Origin: Oscillospiraceae bacterium
GTDB taxonomy: Bacteria; Bacillota; Clostridia; Oscillospirales; Oscillospiraceae
Length of the DNA: 64,000 nucleotides
Assembly: GCA_015067435.1 (NCBI GenBank)
Contig: SVMM01000008.1
Coordinates: forward strand, 62,001 to 126,000
Direction of reading: 5' to 3'
Shown: positions 51,736 to 60,698 of the stretch, piece by piece
How positions within the stretch are numbered: the first letter of the stretch is position 1
How the letters are laid out: every line of letters begins with the position of its first letter
Position numbers and translations under genes: made by a program
Notes under the pieces: generated by a model
What the model was told of the DNA's origin: nothing
Database searches by the model: none
Seen by the model: the letters and a program-made list of their open reading frames with translations, nothing else

Positions 51736-51777
51736 CATGCCGTCGGCTCAAGAACAGGAACAATGAGGTAAAGTCAT

Positions 51778-53169
51778 ATGAAAGCATCCAAACGAGAACT
51801 GGAATACGCGGCGCGCCATTTCGGCGAGGTACACCACACCACGCTGAACCCGGAGGGGCCCGGCGTTGTGCGCATTCATATGGTGCCGCCGCTGGTGCGC
51901 GACGGCGAGATCGGCGCGAGCGTCGCCATCCTCAACGGGCAGGACATTGTGCCGGTGAACACCGCGTGGAGCATCCTGCTGGCGGAGTTTATCGAGGCGG
52001 TCAACGAGTACAGCGGGCGCCCCATCACCGACGAGGAGGCGGCGCGCATCGTGGACAAGGCGTGCGAGGGCGCGAAGAAGGTCTATCCGCTCATCAGCCG
52101 CAAGCGCCTGAAAAGCGACATCCGCACCATCATGGAGACCTTCCGTCAGATCGCCTACGGCGAGGAACCGGAGACGCCGGTCGAGTACATGACGCTCGGC
52201 GAGTACGCGCCGCGGATGCGCGCGCCGCACCGCATGGACCTGATGGTCAGCGCTATGACCGTGGACGGGCATTGGCACTGCAACCAGCAATGCGTCCACT
52301 GCTACGCGGCGGGACAGGCGAACGCGGAGGAGAAGGAGCTTTCCACGGAGGAGTGGAAGACGATCCTCGACCGCTGCCGCGCCGCGTGCATCCCGCAGGT
52401 GACCTTTACCGGCGGCGAGCCCACGCTGCGCGACGATCTGCCGGAGCTGATCGATCACGCCCGCTGGTTCATCACGCGGCTGAACACCAACGGCGTCCGC
52501 CTGACGCCGGAGTACTGTCAGAAGCTCAAGGCGGCGTCGCTGGACAGCATGCAGATCACGTTCTATTCCGCGGACGAGGCAATCCACAACCGGCTCGTGG
52601 GCGCGGAGCGCTTCCGCGACACCGCCGCCGGCATCGAAAACGCGCTTGCCGCGGGGATCAACCTGAGCGTTAACACGCCGCTGTGCACGCTCAACCGCGA
52701 CTACGTGTCCACGCTGCGGTATCTGCACGACAAGGGTGTGCGCTACGTCACCTGCTCGGGGCTCATCACCACGGGCAACGCGGCGACAGAGGCGTCCGAG
52801 AGCCTGCAATTGAGCCATGCGGAGCTGCGGGACATCCTGAAAGAGAGCGTCGCGTACTGCTTCGCGAACGAGATGGAGATCAGCTTCACCTCGCCTGGCT
52901 GGGTGGACGACGATTTCTGCCGTGAGCTGGGGATCACCACGCCCAACTGCGGCGCGTGCCTGAGCAACATGGCGGTCACGCCGGGGGGCAACGTGGTGCC
53001 CTGCCAGAGTTGGCTGTCCGACGAGCCGCTGGGCAACATGCTGCGCGACGACTGGCAGACGATCTGGAACGGCGCGCGCTGCCGGGAGCGGCGGGATTTC
53101 TCCGCACTGATGCGCTGCGAGTGCCCGCTCCGCATCCTGCGCACGCCGCGGCAGAGCGAGGAGGGTTGA
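51778..53169 (+). CDS. Radical SAM/SPASM enzyme (putative peptide-modifying)
   Basis: A 463-aa radical SAM protein. The SAM 4Fe-4S site is CNQQCVHC (C168, C172, C175), with FTGGEPTLR as the SAM-contact loop. The C-terminal SPASM-type region has NCGAC (C391, C394), PCQSW (C409) and CEC (C447, C449), for auxiliary clusters. Residues 1-150 form an N-terminal domain with no cysteine motif that I do not recognise; it could bind a substrate. SPASM enzymes often modify peptides, for example by thioether formation. The next gene, 4 bases later, encodes a Cys-rich-tailed protein, a natural substrate candidate. Confidence 0.88.
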   Translation: MKASKRELEYAARHFGEVHHTTLNPEGPGVVRIHMVPPLVRDGEIGASVAILNGQDIVPVNTAWSILLAEFIEAVNEYSGRPITDEEAARIVDKACEGAKKVYPLISRKRLKSDIRTIMETFRQIAYGEEPETPVEYMTLGEYAPRMRAPHRMDLMVSAMTVDGHWHCNQQCVHCYAAGQANAEEKELSTEEWKTILDRCRAACIPQVTFTGGEPTLRDDLPELIDHARWFITRLNTNGVRLTPEYCQKLKAASLDSMQITFYSADEAIHNRLVGAERFRDTAAGIENALAAGINLSVNTPLCTLNRDYVSTLRYLHDKGVRYVTCSGLITTGNAATEASESLQLSHAELRDILKESVAYCFANEMEISFTSPGWVDDDFCRELGITTPNCGACLSNMAVTPGGNVVPCQSWLSDEPLGNMLRDDWQTIWNGARCRERRDFSALMRCECPLRILRTPRQSEEG

Positions 53170-53173
53170 CGCC

Positions 53174-54382
53174 ATGAAGAAACGCGGATTTGTTTTGACG
53201 CTGTGCTTGCTCCTGGTACTCCCGCTGCTGACGCTGCACGCGGACGCCAAGGAGCTCGACGAGATCCTCAACTACTCCATCACCGTGGATGTGAACGAGG
53301 ACGCCACGCTGTACATGGTCTATCACATCGACTGGAAGGTGCTCGACTCCACCTCTGACGGGCCGCTGACGTGGGTGGAGATCGGCATCCCCAACAGCCA
53401 CTATCTCTCCATGAACGCGCGCAGCGCCGCCATCAAAAAGATCGGCTACAGCTCGTCCTCCGGCGGCAGCTATGCCCGCATCGATCTGGACCGTGCGTAC
53501 AAGGCGGGCGAGGTCGTGCCGATCGAATTCGAACTGGTGCAGGACTATATGTATCAGGTGGACCAGCTCGCCGAGGGTGAGACGGTCTATCGCTTCACGC
53601 CGGGCTGGTTCGACGACATTCGGGTGGACCAGCTGACGATCCGGTGGAACGCCGACCGTGCGCTGAGCCAGACGCCCGCCTGTACGACGGACGGCGAGGG
53701 CTATTTCACATGGGAAACCGATCTCCCCAAGGGGCAGAAGTTCACCGTCACCGTGAGCTATCCGAACGACGCCTTTGCTTTCGACCTGACCAAGACGTTG
53801 GAGGAGGGCGATGACGGCGAGCTGAACGGCTTTGAGTCGGTGATTTTCGGGCTTATCGCCCTCATTATCACGGGCATTCCCTTCGTCATTATCGCTACGA
53901 TCATTTCGGCGTTCAAGAAGACCGCCAACTTCTCCGACGGCACCACGAAGAAGATCACCCGCACCAAGGTTGTGTACTATCCGACCTGCCCGGGCTGCGG
54001 CGCGCCGCGGCCGGACGGCAAGAACAACTGCAACTACTGCGGCAGGAGCTTTATCAAGAGCGAGGAGGTCATCGAGGAGAAGGATATCCCCAAGGAGGAG
54101 AAGGAGATCCGGCAGAAAAACAAGGACGGCTTGTACCGCTATCACTCTCAGCCGGACACCTATATCCGCGTGCATGTGACGCACGTGCCCGCGCCCAAGA
54201 GCAGCTCCTCTTCTTCGTCGCGCGGCAGCCGCTCGTCCTGCGCGCACAGCTCCTGCGCCTGCGCCTGTGCGTGCGCCTGTGCCTGCGCCGGAGGCGGCCG
54301 CGCGGGCTGCACCACAAAGGATTTCTACAATACCGACCTGAAGCTGCGGCAGATCCGCGCCGCGGCGGAAAAGCGGAGATAA
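53174..54382 (+). CDS. Membrane protein with zinc ribbon and (Cys-Ala)6 tail, candidate radical SAM substrate
   Basis: A 402-aa protein. A signal peptide (about 1-25) precedes an extracytoplasmic beta-rich domain (26-215) resembling DUF2207-type folds. A TM segment lies at about 221-246, then a zinc ribbon (C272, C275, C286, C289), a charged stretch, a Ser-rich linker and a tail with eight Cys (356, 361, 363, 365, 367, 369, 371, 379) in SCAHSS, (CA)6 and GGGRAGC. A KDFY motif and a basic helix end the chain. The predicted topology puts the tail in the cytoplasm, where the adjacent radical SAM enzyme acts. Function unknown. Confidence 0.8.
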   Translation: MKKRGFVLTLCLLLVLPLLTLHADAKELDEILNYSITVDVNEDATLYMVYHIDWKVLDSTSDGPLTWVEIGIPNSHYLSMNARSAAIKKIGYSSSSGGSYARIDLDRAYKAGEVVPIEFELVQDYMYQVDQLAEGETVYRFTPGWFDDIRVDQLTIRWNADRALSQTPACTTDGEGYFTWETDLPKGQKFTVTVSYPNDAFAFDLTKTLEEGDDGELNGFESVIFGLIALIITGIPFVIIATIISAFKKTANFSDGTTKKITRTKVVYYPTCPGCGAPRPDGKNNCNYCGRSFIKSEEVIEEKDIPKEEKEIRQKNKDGLYRYHSQPDTYIRVHVTHVPAPKSSSSSSSRGSRSSCAHSSCACACACACACAGGGRAGCTTKDFYNTDLKLRQIRAAAEKRR

Positions 54383-54390
54383 TCAAGAAA

Positions 54391-54423
54391 ACGGCTGACA
54401 GGATTGCCTGCCAGCCGTTTTTT
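54391..54423. terminator. Bidirectional terminator after the Cys-tail protein
   Basis: ACGGCTG-A-CAGG with CCTG-C-CAGCCGT (54391-54402 / 54407-54418) and TTTTTT. The minus side continues TTTTC, so azlCD can end here too. Confidence 0.85.
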
Positions 54424-54439
54424 GCTTGATTTGAAATTG

Positions 54440-54754
54440 TCACAGTACGCCGATCAGCTGCTCCACGAGGAACACCGCCACACAGCAGGATACCGCGACG
54501 GGGAAGAGCCCCGCGCCGAGCCAAGCCAGCACGATGCCGACCGCCAGCGCGACGGCGCCCGCGAGCGGGTACTGCGCGGCGCTGATGATCGCGGGGAAGG
54601 TCATGACCGCCAGCGTGACATAGGGGACGTAAAAGAGGAACGAGCGCAGAAAGCGGTTGGTGATCTGTTTGCGGATGAGCGTCAGCGGCAGTACGCGGAT
54701 GACAAAGCTGACAAGCGCGGCGACGAGGATGTAGACGTAGATGCTTCTTGTCAT
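54440..54754 (-). CDS. azlD: AzlD-family branched-chain amino acid export subunit
   Basis: A 104-aa protein with about four TM helices (YILVAALVSFVIRVLPLTLI; YVTLAVMTFPAIIS). ATG at 54754 overlaps the azlC stop by 4 bases. In the family, AzlD pairs with AzlC as a two-part exporter of branched-chain amino acids and analogues. Confidence 0.88.
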   Translation of the reverse strand: MTRSIYVYILVAALVSFVIRVLPLTLIRKQITNRFLRSFLFYVPYVTLAVMTFPAIISAAQYPLAGAVALAVGIVLAWLGAGLFPVAVSCCVAVFLVEQLIGVL

Positions 54755-55479
54755 GCCGCGCCGCCCCCTTCCTCGTCCCGCACCGGGAAGAGCGCTGCCG
54801 CGCCTGCGGAGATCGCCACGGTCAGAATGATGGTCTTCATGCCGTCGGACAGTGTGCTGAAGAGCGGCAGGATCGAAAAGGCGAAGCTGCACGCGAACGA
54901 CAGCGGCACCAGAACCGCCACCACGCGGTTTTCCCGCGCGGGCGGGATGATGATGGCAAGGAACATGCCGTAGATCGCGACGCTCAGCGCGCTGACCACG
55001 TTCGCGGGCAGGATGTTGCCCGCGGCGATGCCCGTCGCGGTGCCGGACGACCAGAACAGCTCGGCAACCAGAAACGCGGCGTACATGTAGGGCGGGGAGA
55101 CCCAGCCCTTTTGCGCGATGCCGAGGCCGAAGATCTCGTCCGTGATGCCGAAGCCGACCAGCAGCCGGTGGATAAACGGCGTGTCGGGGGAGAAGCGCTG
55201 GCTCAGCGCGGCGCTCATGAGCAGATACCGCGCGTTCGTGATGCAGATGACGACCGCGACCTCCCAGTAGGCGGCGTTTGCCGCGATGAGGGACAGCAGC
55301 GCGTATTCGCCCGCCGAGGCATGGTTCAGAAAGCTGGAGATAAAGCCCTGCAGGGGCACCAGGCCGGCGTTGTGCGCCGTGATGCCGAGAGAAAACGCGA
55401 CGGCAAAGTAGCCCAGCCCGATGGGCAGGCCGTCACGCGCGCCGTGCAGAACGTCGCGGCGCAGTTGTTCGCTTTTCAT
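54751..55479 (-). CDS. azlC: AzlC-family branched-chain amino acid permease
   Basis: A 242-aa membrane protein with the AzlC pattern: GLPIGLGYFAVAFSLGI, GEYALLSLIAANAAYWEVAVVICITNARYLLMSAALSQR and FGITDEIFG. Works with AzlD. It starts directly after the EFR1 stop (TGAATG); no strong ribosome site is seen, so coupling is likely. Confidence 0.9.
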   Translation of the reverse strand: MKSEQLRRDVLHGARDGLPIGLGYFAVAFSLGITAHNAGLVPLQGFISSFLNHASAGEYALLSLIAANAAYWEVAVVICITNARYLLMSAALSQRFSPDTPFIHRLLVGFGITDEIFGLGIAQKGWVSPPYMYAAFLVAELFWSSGTATGIAAGNILPANVVSALSVAIYGMFLAIIIPPARENRVVAVLVPLSFACSFAFSILPLFSTLSDGMKTIILTVAISAGAAALFPVRDEEGGGAA

Positions 55480-56262
55480 TCAGTCGACGTGGATGACGGA
55501 CCGGACGAGGTCGTCCACCGTGACGTTCGGGTTGTGATAATGCTCGCGCTTCTGCGTGATCCTTCCGATGGAGATCGCCTCCTGCGGGCAGTATTGGAGG
55601 CAGGCGAGACATTGCAGGCAGTCGGTGCCGAACTGGGGTTTGCCGTCGATGAGGCGGATGTTGTCCTTCGGACACACCTTGGCGCAGGTGCCGCAGCCGA
55701 CGCACATCGAGCCGACGGCGAAGCCCTTCGCCTTCTTTTTGGAGAGCTTGGGCCACGCCTTGCTCTCGGCGACGTTGAAGGCGTTCGCCTTCGGAGACTT
55801 CTCCGAGCGTTTCATCGCCTTGACCTCGCCGCCGATGCGCTTTGCCTCGCGCTCCGAGCGCTCCTGCGCGCCCTCGGGCGAGAGCGGCGGCATCATCATC
55901 GTGTGCGGGAACAGCCAGATGCAGGAGCACTGGTGCGTTACGACCTGCCAGTAATCGAGGTGGAACGCCTTGTCCACGATGGAGAGGCCGGTGCCGGGGT
56001 AGGCGGCGCACTGCGCGACGGCGAACTTGTAGGAGATGGGGTTAATTTGCAGTGAATCCAGCGTTTCCTCGACGCCGCCGGGCAGGCCGCCGGCGTAGCA
56101 TGGGAAGACGAAGCCCACGCGCTTCGCGTCGCGCACGTCCGTTACGGTCGGCTTGCGGCGCATCATGATGATATCGGTATCGCCCAGCTCACGCGCGATG
56201 TTTTTCGCCATATCCAGACAGTTGCCCGTGCCGGAGAAGCAGAAGATCAAGTTTTCGCTCAT
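55480..56262 (-). CDS. EFR1-family flavodoxin-ferredoxin fusion protein
   Basis: A 260-aa redox protein. The N-terminal flavodoxin-like FMN loop is FCFSGTGNCLDMAKN. The C-terminal domain has two 4Fe-4S clusters (CVGCGTCAKVCP and CLQCLACLQYCP). Between them is a Lys/Arg-rich linker. It is an electron carrier of unknown partner. ATG at 56262 is preferred (AAAGGAT 11 bases upstream); GTG at 56271 is possible. Co-transcribed with azlCD. Confidence 0.87.
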   Translation of the reverse strand: MSENLIFCFSGTGNCLDMAKNIARELGDTDIIMMRRKPTVTDVRDAKRVGFVFPCYAGGLPGGVEETLDSLQINPISYKFAVAQCAAYPGTGLSIVDKAFHLDYWQVVTHQCSCIWLFPHTMMMPPLSPEGAQERSEREAKRIGGEVKAMKRSEKSPKANAFNVAESKAWPKLSKKKAKGFAVGSMCVGCGTCAKVCPKDNIRLIDGKPQFGTDCLQCLACLQYCPQEAISIGRITQKREHYHNPNVTVDDLVRSVIHVD

Positions 56263-56294
56263 TGATAACACATCCTTTTTTGGCGTTTGCGGGT

Positions 56295-56324
56295 ATTATA
56301 ATACAAAAGCGCTCCGGTGCGCAA
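56295..56324 (-). promoter_or_regulatory. Promoter of the EFR1-azlCD operon
   Basis: Minus strand: TTGCGC (56324-56319), 18-bp spacer, TATAAT (56300-56295). Confidence 0.6.
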
Positions 56325-56339
56325 GAAGAACGTAAGATT

Positions 56340-57251
56340 TTAGCGAATCGGACCAAACGCCTGCGCTTCCGGGCAGATAAGTCTGGCCATATCGTCCGGT
56401 ACAGGTGCTGTAAAGTACATATCCTTACCGGACAGAGGGTGCGCAAACCACAGCTCGAAGGAGTGCAGCGCGGGCCGCGCGATCAACTCCCTGTCCTCCG
56501 TGCCGTAGAGCCAGTCGCCCGCGAGCGGGAAGCCGAGCGCGCTCATGTGGACGCGTAGCTGATGGGTGCGTCCCGTCCGGGGGACGAGCCGCAGGAGCGT
56601 GAAGCGTTCGTTTCGGGCAAGCGTCTCGTATTCGGTCACGGACGGAAGCCCGTCCGGACGCACGCAGCGGCGGACGATCGAGCCCTCCGCGCGGCCGATG
56701 GGCAGATCGATCACGCCGCGCTCCGGCTTGACATGCCCCACGGCGACGGCGCGGTACTCCCGCCGCAGCGCTTCACTGTGCAGCGCAACGCGCAGGCGGT
56801 CGTGGACGTATCCGGTCTTTGCGGCGATGAAAAGGCCGCTGGTGCCCTTGTCGAGCCGGCTGACAAAGTGCGCGGCGCTGCCGTCGCCGAGGTAGGAATA
56901 CAGCGCGGAGGCGACGTCGGGCGCGCCGGGCTCGGCGCGGCGGGGATGCATGGCGACGTTTGCGGGTTTGTTGATGACCAGCAGGTCTTCGTCCTCGTAG
57001 ACGATGTCCAGCGGCAGCGCGCACGGCGCAAGCTCCCGCGCGGCGCGCCGCTCCTCAAGCGTGACGGACACGACGTCGCCCATACGGACAATCGCGTTGA
57101 CATGGGCGGGCGCGCCGTTGAGCAGGATGGCGCCCTCGCGCCACTTGAGGCTTTTGAGCAGCGTGTAGGAAAGACGCAGCTCGCCGCGCAGAATATTGCG
57201 AAGCGGTACGCCGTCACGCTCAGCTGAAACGGTATAGGAAAGCGTGCGCAT
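56340..57251 (-). CDS. RluA-family pseudouridine synthase
   Basis: A 303-aa protein with an N-terminal S4-like domain (residues ~12-70) and the RluA catalytic domain. The catalytic Asp is in SRLDKGTSG, and the RTGRTHQLRVHM motif follows. It isomerises uridine in rRNA or tRNA; the exact site is not deducible. It starts 5 bases after the Nudix stop and is likely coupled to it. Confidence 0.92.
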   Translation of the reverse strand: MRTLSYTVSAERDGVPLRNILRGELRLSYTLLKSLKWREGAILLNGAPAHVNAIVRMGDVVSVTLEERRAARELAPCALPLDIVYEDEDLLVINKPANVAMHPRRAEPGAPDVASALYSYLGDGSAAHFVSRLDKGTSGLFIAAKTGYVHDRLRVALHSEALRREYRAVAVGHVKPERGVIDLPIGRAEGSIVRRCVRPDGLPSVTEYETLARNERFTLLRLVPRTGRTHQLRVHMSALGFPLAGDWLYGTEDRELIARPALHSFELWFAHPLSGKDMYFTAPVPDDMARLICPEAQAFGPIR

Positions 57252-57256
57252 GGCCG

Positions 57257-57667
57257 TTATGCGACGCCCAGCGCCTGCGCAGCCGCGCGCAGTACGCGCC
57301 GGTCGTCGGGATAGGTCAGCGCGTCCAGCGCCTCCGCAAGCGGCAGCCAGCGCAGAACGCTGACCTCAGCCTCCTGCGGCGTCAGCTCAACGCTCTCCGC
57401 CTCGGCGAGAAAGAACACGACATCCTTTTCGCAGCCCTCGTAGGGGCTGTAGCGGATCGTTTCGCGAAAACCGTCCGCAAAGCGGACGGCAAGGCCGGTC
57501 TCCTCGCGGATCTCACGGCTCGCCGTGCCGAGCTCGCCGTCGTCCTCCGGCTCCACGTGGCCCTTGCAGAGCGAGATGTGGCCCTTCCGCATCGTCTCGA
57601 TGAGAAAGCGCGCCTCTCCGAACGCCCTTGTGTAAACGACCGCGCCGCAGCTTTTCTCGTAGATCAT
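57257..57667 (-). CDS. Nudix hydrolase
   Basis: A 136-aa protein with a Nudix box (GHVEPEDDGELGTASREIREETGL region). The box shape resembles diadenosine-tetraphosphate hydrolases (PEDDGEL insert). GGAGGT precedes the ATG. Probable housekeeping nucleotide hydrolase; the substrate is unproved. Confidence 0.9.
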   Translation of the reverse strand: MIYEKSCGAVVYTRAFGEARFLIETMRKGHISLCKGHVEPEDDGELGTASREIREETGLAVRFADGFRETIRYSPYEGCEKDVVFFLAEAESVELTPQEAEVSVLRWLPLAEALDALTYPDDRRVLRAAAQALGVA

Positions 57668-57773
57668 GCGCGATACCTCCGTTTTGCAAAGATTCCGGAA
57701 ATACTATAGCATATTTGCGAGCGCTGTGCTATACTGTTTCACACGCAAAAACCATAAAAAGGAGACATTTCCT

Positions 57774-59243
57774 ATGTCCGACAAGCATACGATCTGCCTT
57801 TTGAACGACTCGTTCCCGCCGGTGATCGACGGCGTGGCGAACGCGGTCGTAAATTACGCGAAAAACATTGAGGCGCGCCACGGTCATGCGGTGGTGGCGA
57901 CGCCCGCCGTGCCCGGCGCGGACGACAGCGCCTATTCCTTTCCCGTGCTGCGCTATCCGAGCATCGACACGCGCAAGCTGGTCGGCTATGTCGCGGGCTA
58001 TCCGTTTTCGCCGGAGACGGCTCGGCGCTTGCAGGACGAGCACACGGCGCTGCTGCACACGCATTGTCCGGTTTCCTCCGCCATCCTTGCCCGTGAGCTG
58101 CGCGACGTGCTGGATACGCCGCTGGTGCTGACCTATCACACGAAGTTCGACATCGACATCGCCAAGGCGATCAAGAGCAAGCTGCTGCAGGAGAGCGCGA
58201 TCCGCGCGCTGGTGCAGAACGTCACCGCCTGCGACGAGGTGTGGGTCGTGAGCCGCGGCGCGGGGGAGAACCTGCGCTCGCTCGGCTACGAGGGCGAGTT
58301 TATCGTGATGGAGAACGGCGTGGACGTGCCGCGCGGCGGCGTGTCGGGCGAGGCGATCGACGCGGCGACCGGCGGATACGACCTGCCGCGGGACGTGCCG
58401 ATGTTCCTGTTCGTCGGGCGGCTGATGTGGTACAAGGGCCTTCGCATCATCCTCGACGCGCTCGCCGCGCTGCGCGGCAGGGGAACCGATTTCCGCATGG
58501 TGTTTGTCGGCGACGGCGCGGACGGCGCGGAGGTGCGCGCCTACGCCGGCGAGAAGAAGCTGGATGACGTGTGTTTTTTCACCGGCTCGATCTCTGACCG
58601 CGAGACGATCCGCGCGTGGTACACCCGCGCCGACCTGTTTCTGTTCCCCTCAACCTTCGACACCAACGGTCTGGTCGTGCGGGAGGCGGCGGCGAGCGGC
58701 ACGGCGACGGTCATGGTGGCGGGCTCCTGCGCCGCGGAGGGCGTCACGGATGGGCAGAACGGCTTTTTCATCGAAGAGAACGCCGAGTCCCTTGCCGCGA
58801 AGCTCACAGAGCTGTGCGCCGCGCCGGAGGCGATGCGCCGCGTCGGTGAAAACGCGGAGCGGGAGCTGTATCTCTCATGGGAAGACGCCGTCGCGCGCGC
58901 GTACGAGCGCTACGAGATCGTCATCGACAACTACCGCAGCGGGAAGTATCCGCCGCACAAGCGCCCGATGGACGGCTTTTTCAAGTCGCAGGGGGAGCTG
59001 ATGGACAGCTTCGCCATCATGGAAGCCGCCCGCGACGAGCTGATCGAGGATATGACCGCCGACTGGGACGAGCTGGTCGGCGACGTGACTTCTGACTGGG
59101 ATGAGCTGCGCGAGATGATCCGGACGAGGAAGGACGAGGTGCGCCGCTTCTTCCGTGAGCGCATGGAGAAGCTGCGCGAGAGCAACCAGCAGATCAACGA
59201 GCAGCTCGACGTGATCTCCAAAAAGATGAACCGGAATATGTGA
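57774..59243 (+). CDS. GT4-family glycosyltransferase with C-terminal charged tail
   Basis: A 489-aa glycosyltransferase. N-domain: CLLNDSFPPVIDGVANAVVNYA, with HTHCP and TYHTKFDID. C-domain: FVGRLMWYKGLRIILDAL and the acceptor/donor loop FPSTFDTNGLVVREAAASG. It resembles GT4 enzymes that glucosylate diacylglycerol. After residue ~385 comes a tail with two DMTADWDEL/DVTSDWDEL repeats and a coiled coil. ATG at 57774 has AAGGAG upstream. Divergent from the Nudix gene. Confidence 0.88.
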   Translation: MSDKHTICLLNDSFPPVIDGVANAVVNYAKNIEARHGHAVVATPAVPGADDSAYSFPVLRYPSIDTRKLVGYVAGYPFSPETARRLQDEHTALLHTHCPVSSAILARELRDVLDTPLVLTYHTKFDIDIAKAIKSKLLQESAIRALVQNVTACDEVWVVSRGAGENLRSLGYEGEFIVMENGVDVPRGGVSGEAIDAATGGYDLPRDVPMFLFVGRLMWYKGLRIILDALAALRGRGTDFRMVFVGDGADGAEVRAYAGEKKLDDVCFFTGSISDRETIRAWYTRADLFLFPSTFDTNGLVVREAAASGTATVMVAGSCAAEGVTDGQNGFFIEENAESLAAKLTELCAAPEAMRRVGENAERELYLSWEDAVARAYERYEIVIDNYRSGKYPPHKRPMDGFFKSQGELMDSFAIMEAARDELIEDMTADWDELVGDVTSDWDELREMIRTRKDEVRRFFRERMEKLRESNQQINEQLDVISKKMNRNM

Positions 59244-59247
59244 AAAA

Positions 59248-59271
59248 CGAGGACGGCGCAAGCCGTCCTCG
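59248..59271 (-). terminator. Terminator of the amidohydrolase (shared with the glycosyltransferase)
   Basis: CGAGGACGGC/GCCGTCCTCG with a 4-nt loop. The minus-strand side ends in TTTTTC, the plus side in CATCATC. Confidence 0.75.
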
Positions 59272-59288
59272 CATCATCATTGGAGATA

Positions 59289-60644
59289 TCAGCGGCGGAG
59301 ATATTCCTTGCACTTCGCGTTCGCTTCCGCGGCGATCCGCTCCTCGTCCACCGTGACCAGCCGCCCGTACCGTACCGTGACGCGCCCGTTGACCACGGTG
59401 CAGTCCACCGCGCCGCGCAGCCCGACGGTGGCGAGCACCGCCCTGGGGTCGTAGAGCGCGCCGGCCAGCTCCAGACGCTCCGCGTCGACAAGGAACAGGT
59501 CGCAGCACTTGCCGACGGCGAGCTGACCGATGTCGTCGCGCCCGAGCAGGCGCGCGCTGCCGCGCGTCGCCATCTTGAGGAGATCATAGCCGGAGGGCGC
59601 GTTCTTGCCGGAGCAGAGCCGGTGGAGCAGATACGCGACGCGCATCTCCTCCATGAGGCTGGAGCCGTCGTTCGACGCCGAGCCGTCCACCGCGAGGCCG
59701 ACGGGAACGCCGAGCCGCAGCATGTCGGACACGCGCGCCACACCGGAGGAGAGCTTCATGTTCGAGATGGGGCAGTGGGCGACGCCGGTGCCTGTATCCG
59801 CGAGCAGCTTCAGCTCGCCGTCGTTGAAGTGGATGCCGTGGGCGTACCAGACGTCGCTGCCGATCCAGCCGAGGCGCTCCATGTAGGCAAGCGGGCGGAC
59901 GCCCTCGCGCGCGAGCATGTAGTTTTCCTCGTCCTTTGTCTCGCACAGGTGGGTGTGCAGCCGCACGCCCTTGGCACGAGCCAAAAGCGCGCTCTCGCGC
60001 AGCAGGTCGGCGGAGACGGAGAACGGCGAGCAGGGCGCGAGCGCGACGCGGTGCATGGCGTAGGGCTTCGGGTCATGGAAGCGGTCAATCGCGCGCTCGC
60101 TGTCGCGCAGGATCTCGTCCACCGTCTGCACCACGCTGTCGGGCGGGAGCCCGCCGTCCTTGACCGAGAGATCCATGCTGCCGCGGGAGGCGTGGAAGCG
60201 CATCCCCAGCGCGTCCGCCGCCGTGAACTGCGCGCCCGTGAGGTCGCCGGCGCCGCGGGGAAAGACATAGTGATGGTCGAAGCAGGTCGTGCAGCCGTGC
60301 TTCATCAGCTCGCCCATCCCGGCGAGGGAGGAGAGGCGCACCACGTCCTCGTCGAGGTTTTTCCAGATCTCATAGAGCGTCTTGAGCCAGTCGAACAGCT
60401 CCATATTCTGCACCTCCGGCAGATTGCGGGAGAAAACCTGATAGAGGTGGTGGTGCGTGTTCACGAGCCCCGGATAGCAGAGCATCCGCGACGCGTCGAG
60501 AACCTCGTCCGCGGTCTGGGACAGGGCGGCGCCGACGGCGCGGATCACGCCATCCTCGGCGTAGAGGTCGACGTTTTCAAGCACCGCGTCGTTGTCGTCG
60601 CAGGTCACGAGCGTGCGGATGTTTTTGATGAGCAGGGTAGACAT
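59289..60644 (-). CDS. Amidohydrolase, 8-oxoguanine deaminase-like
   Basis: A 451-aa metal-dependent hydrolase of the ATZ/TRZ group. Metal ligands are in NTHHHLYQ, the HTHLCET motif, a later HG, and DGSASNDG. The sequence around FSRNLPEVQNMELFDWLKTLYEIW resembles 8-oxoguanine deaminases, which release urate and ammonia. Guanine or another aminopurine is possible. CAGGAGG precedes the ATG. It follows a nucleoside-type ABC transporter on the same strand, separated by a terminator. Confidence 0.8.
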   Translation of the reverse strand: MSTLLIKNIRTLVTCDDNDAVLENVDLYAEDGVIRAVGAALSQTADEVLDASRMLCYPGLVNTHHHLYQVFSRNLPEVQNMELFDWLKTLYEIWKNLDEDVVRLSSLAGMGELMKHGCTTCFDHHYVFPRGAGDLTGAQFTAADALGMRFHASRGSMDLSVKDGGLPPDSVVQTVDEILRDSERAIDRFHDPKPYAMHRVALAPCSPFSVSADLLRESALLARAKGVRLHTHLCETKDEENYMLAREGVRPLAYMERLGWIGSDVWYAHGIHFNDGELKLLADTGTGVAHCPISNMKLSSGVARVSDMLRLGVPVGLAVDGSASNDGSSLMEEMRVAYLLHRLCSGKNAPSGYDLLKMATRGSARLLGRDDIGQLAVGKCCDLFLVDAERLELAGALYDPRAVLATVGLRGAVDCTVVNGRVTVRYGRLVTVDEERIAAEANAKCKEYLRR

Positions 60645-60662
60645 AGACGGTTCCTCCTGAAC

Positions 60663-60692
60663 AAAAAGAGCGGCAGGAGCCGCTCTTTTTTT
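60663..60692 (-). terminator. Terminator after the ABC permease
   Basis: GAGCGGC/GCCGCTC with a 4-nt loop. Flanked by AAAAA and TTTTTTT, it works in both directions; on the minus strand it ends the transporter operon. Confidence 0.9.
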
Positions 60693-60698
60693 GATGTG

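Noticed and set aside
54239..54310. Alternating TGCGCC/TGTGCC units as a possible microsatellite or CRISPR-like repeat
   Set aside because: It is in frame within a gene and encodes the Cys-Ala tail. Synonymous Cys codons (TGC/TGT) vary and there are no spacers.
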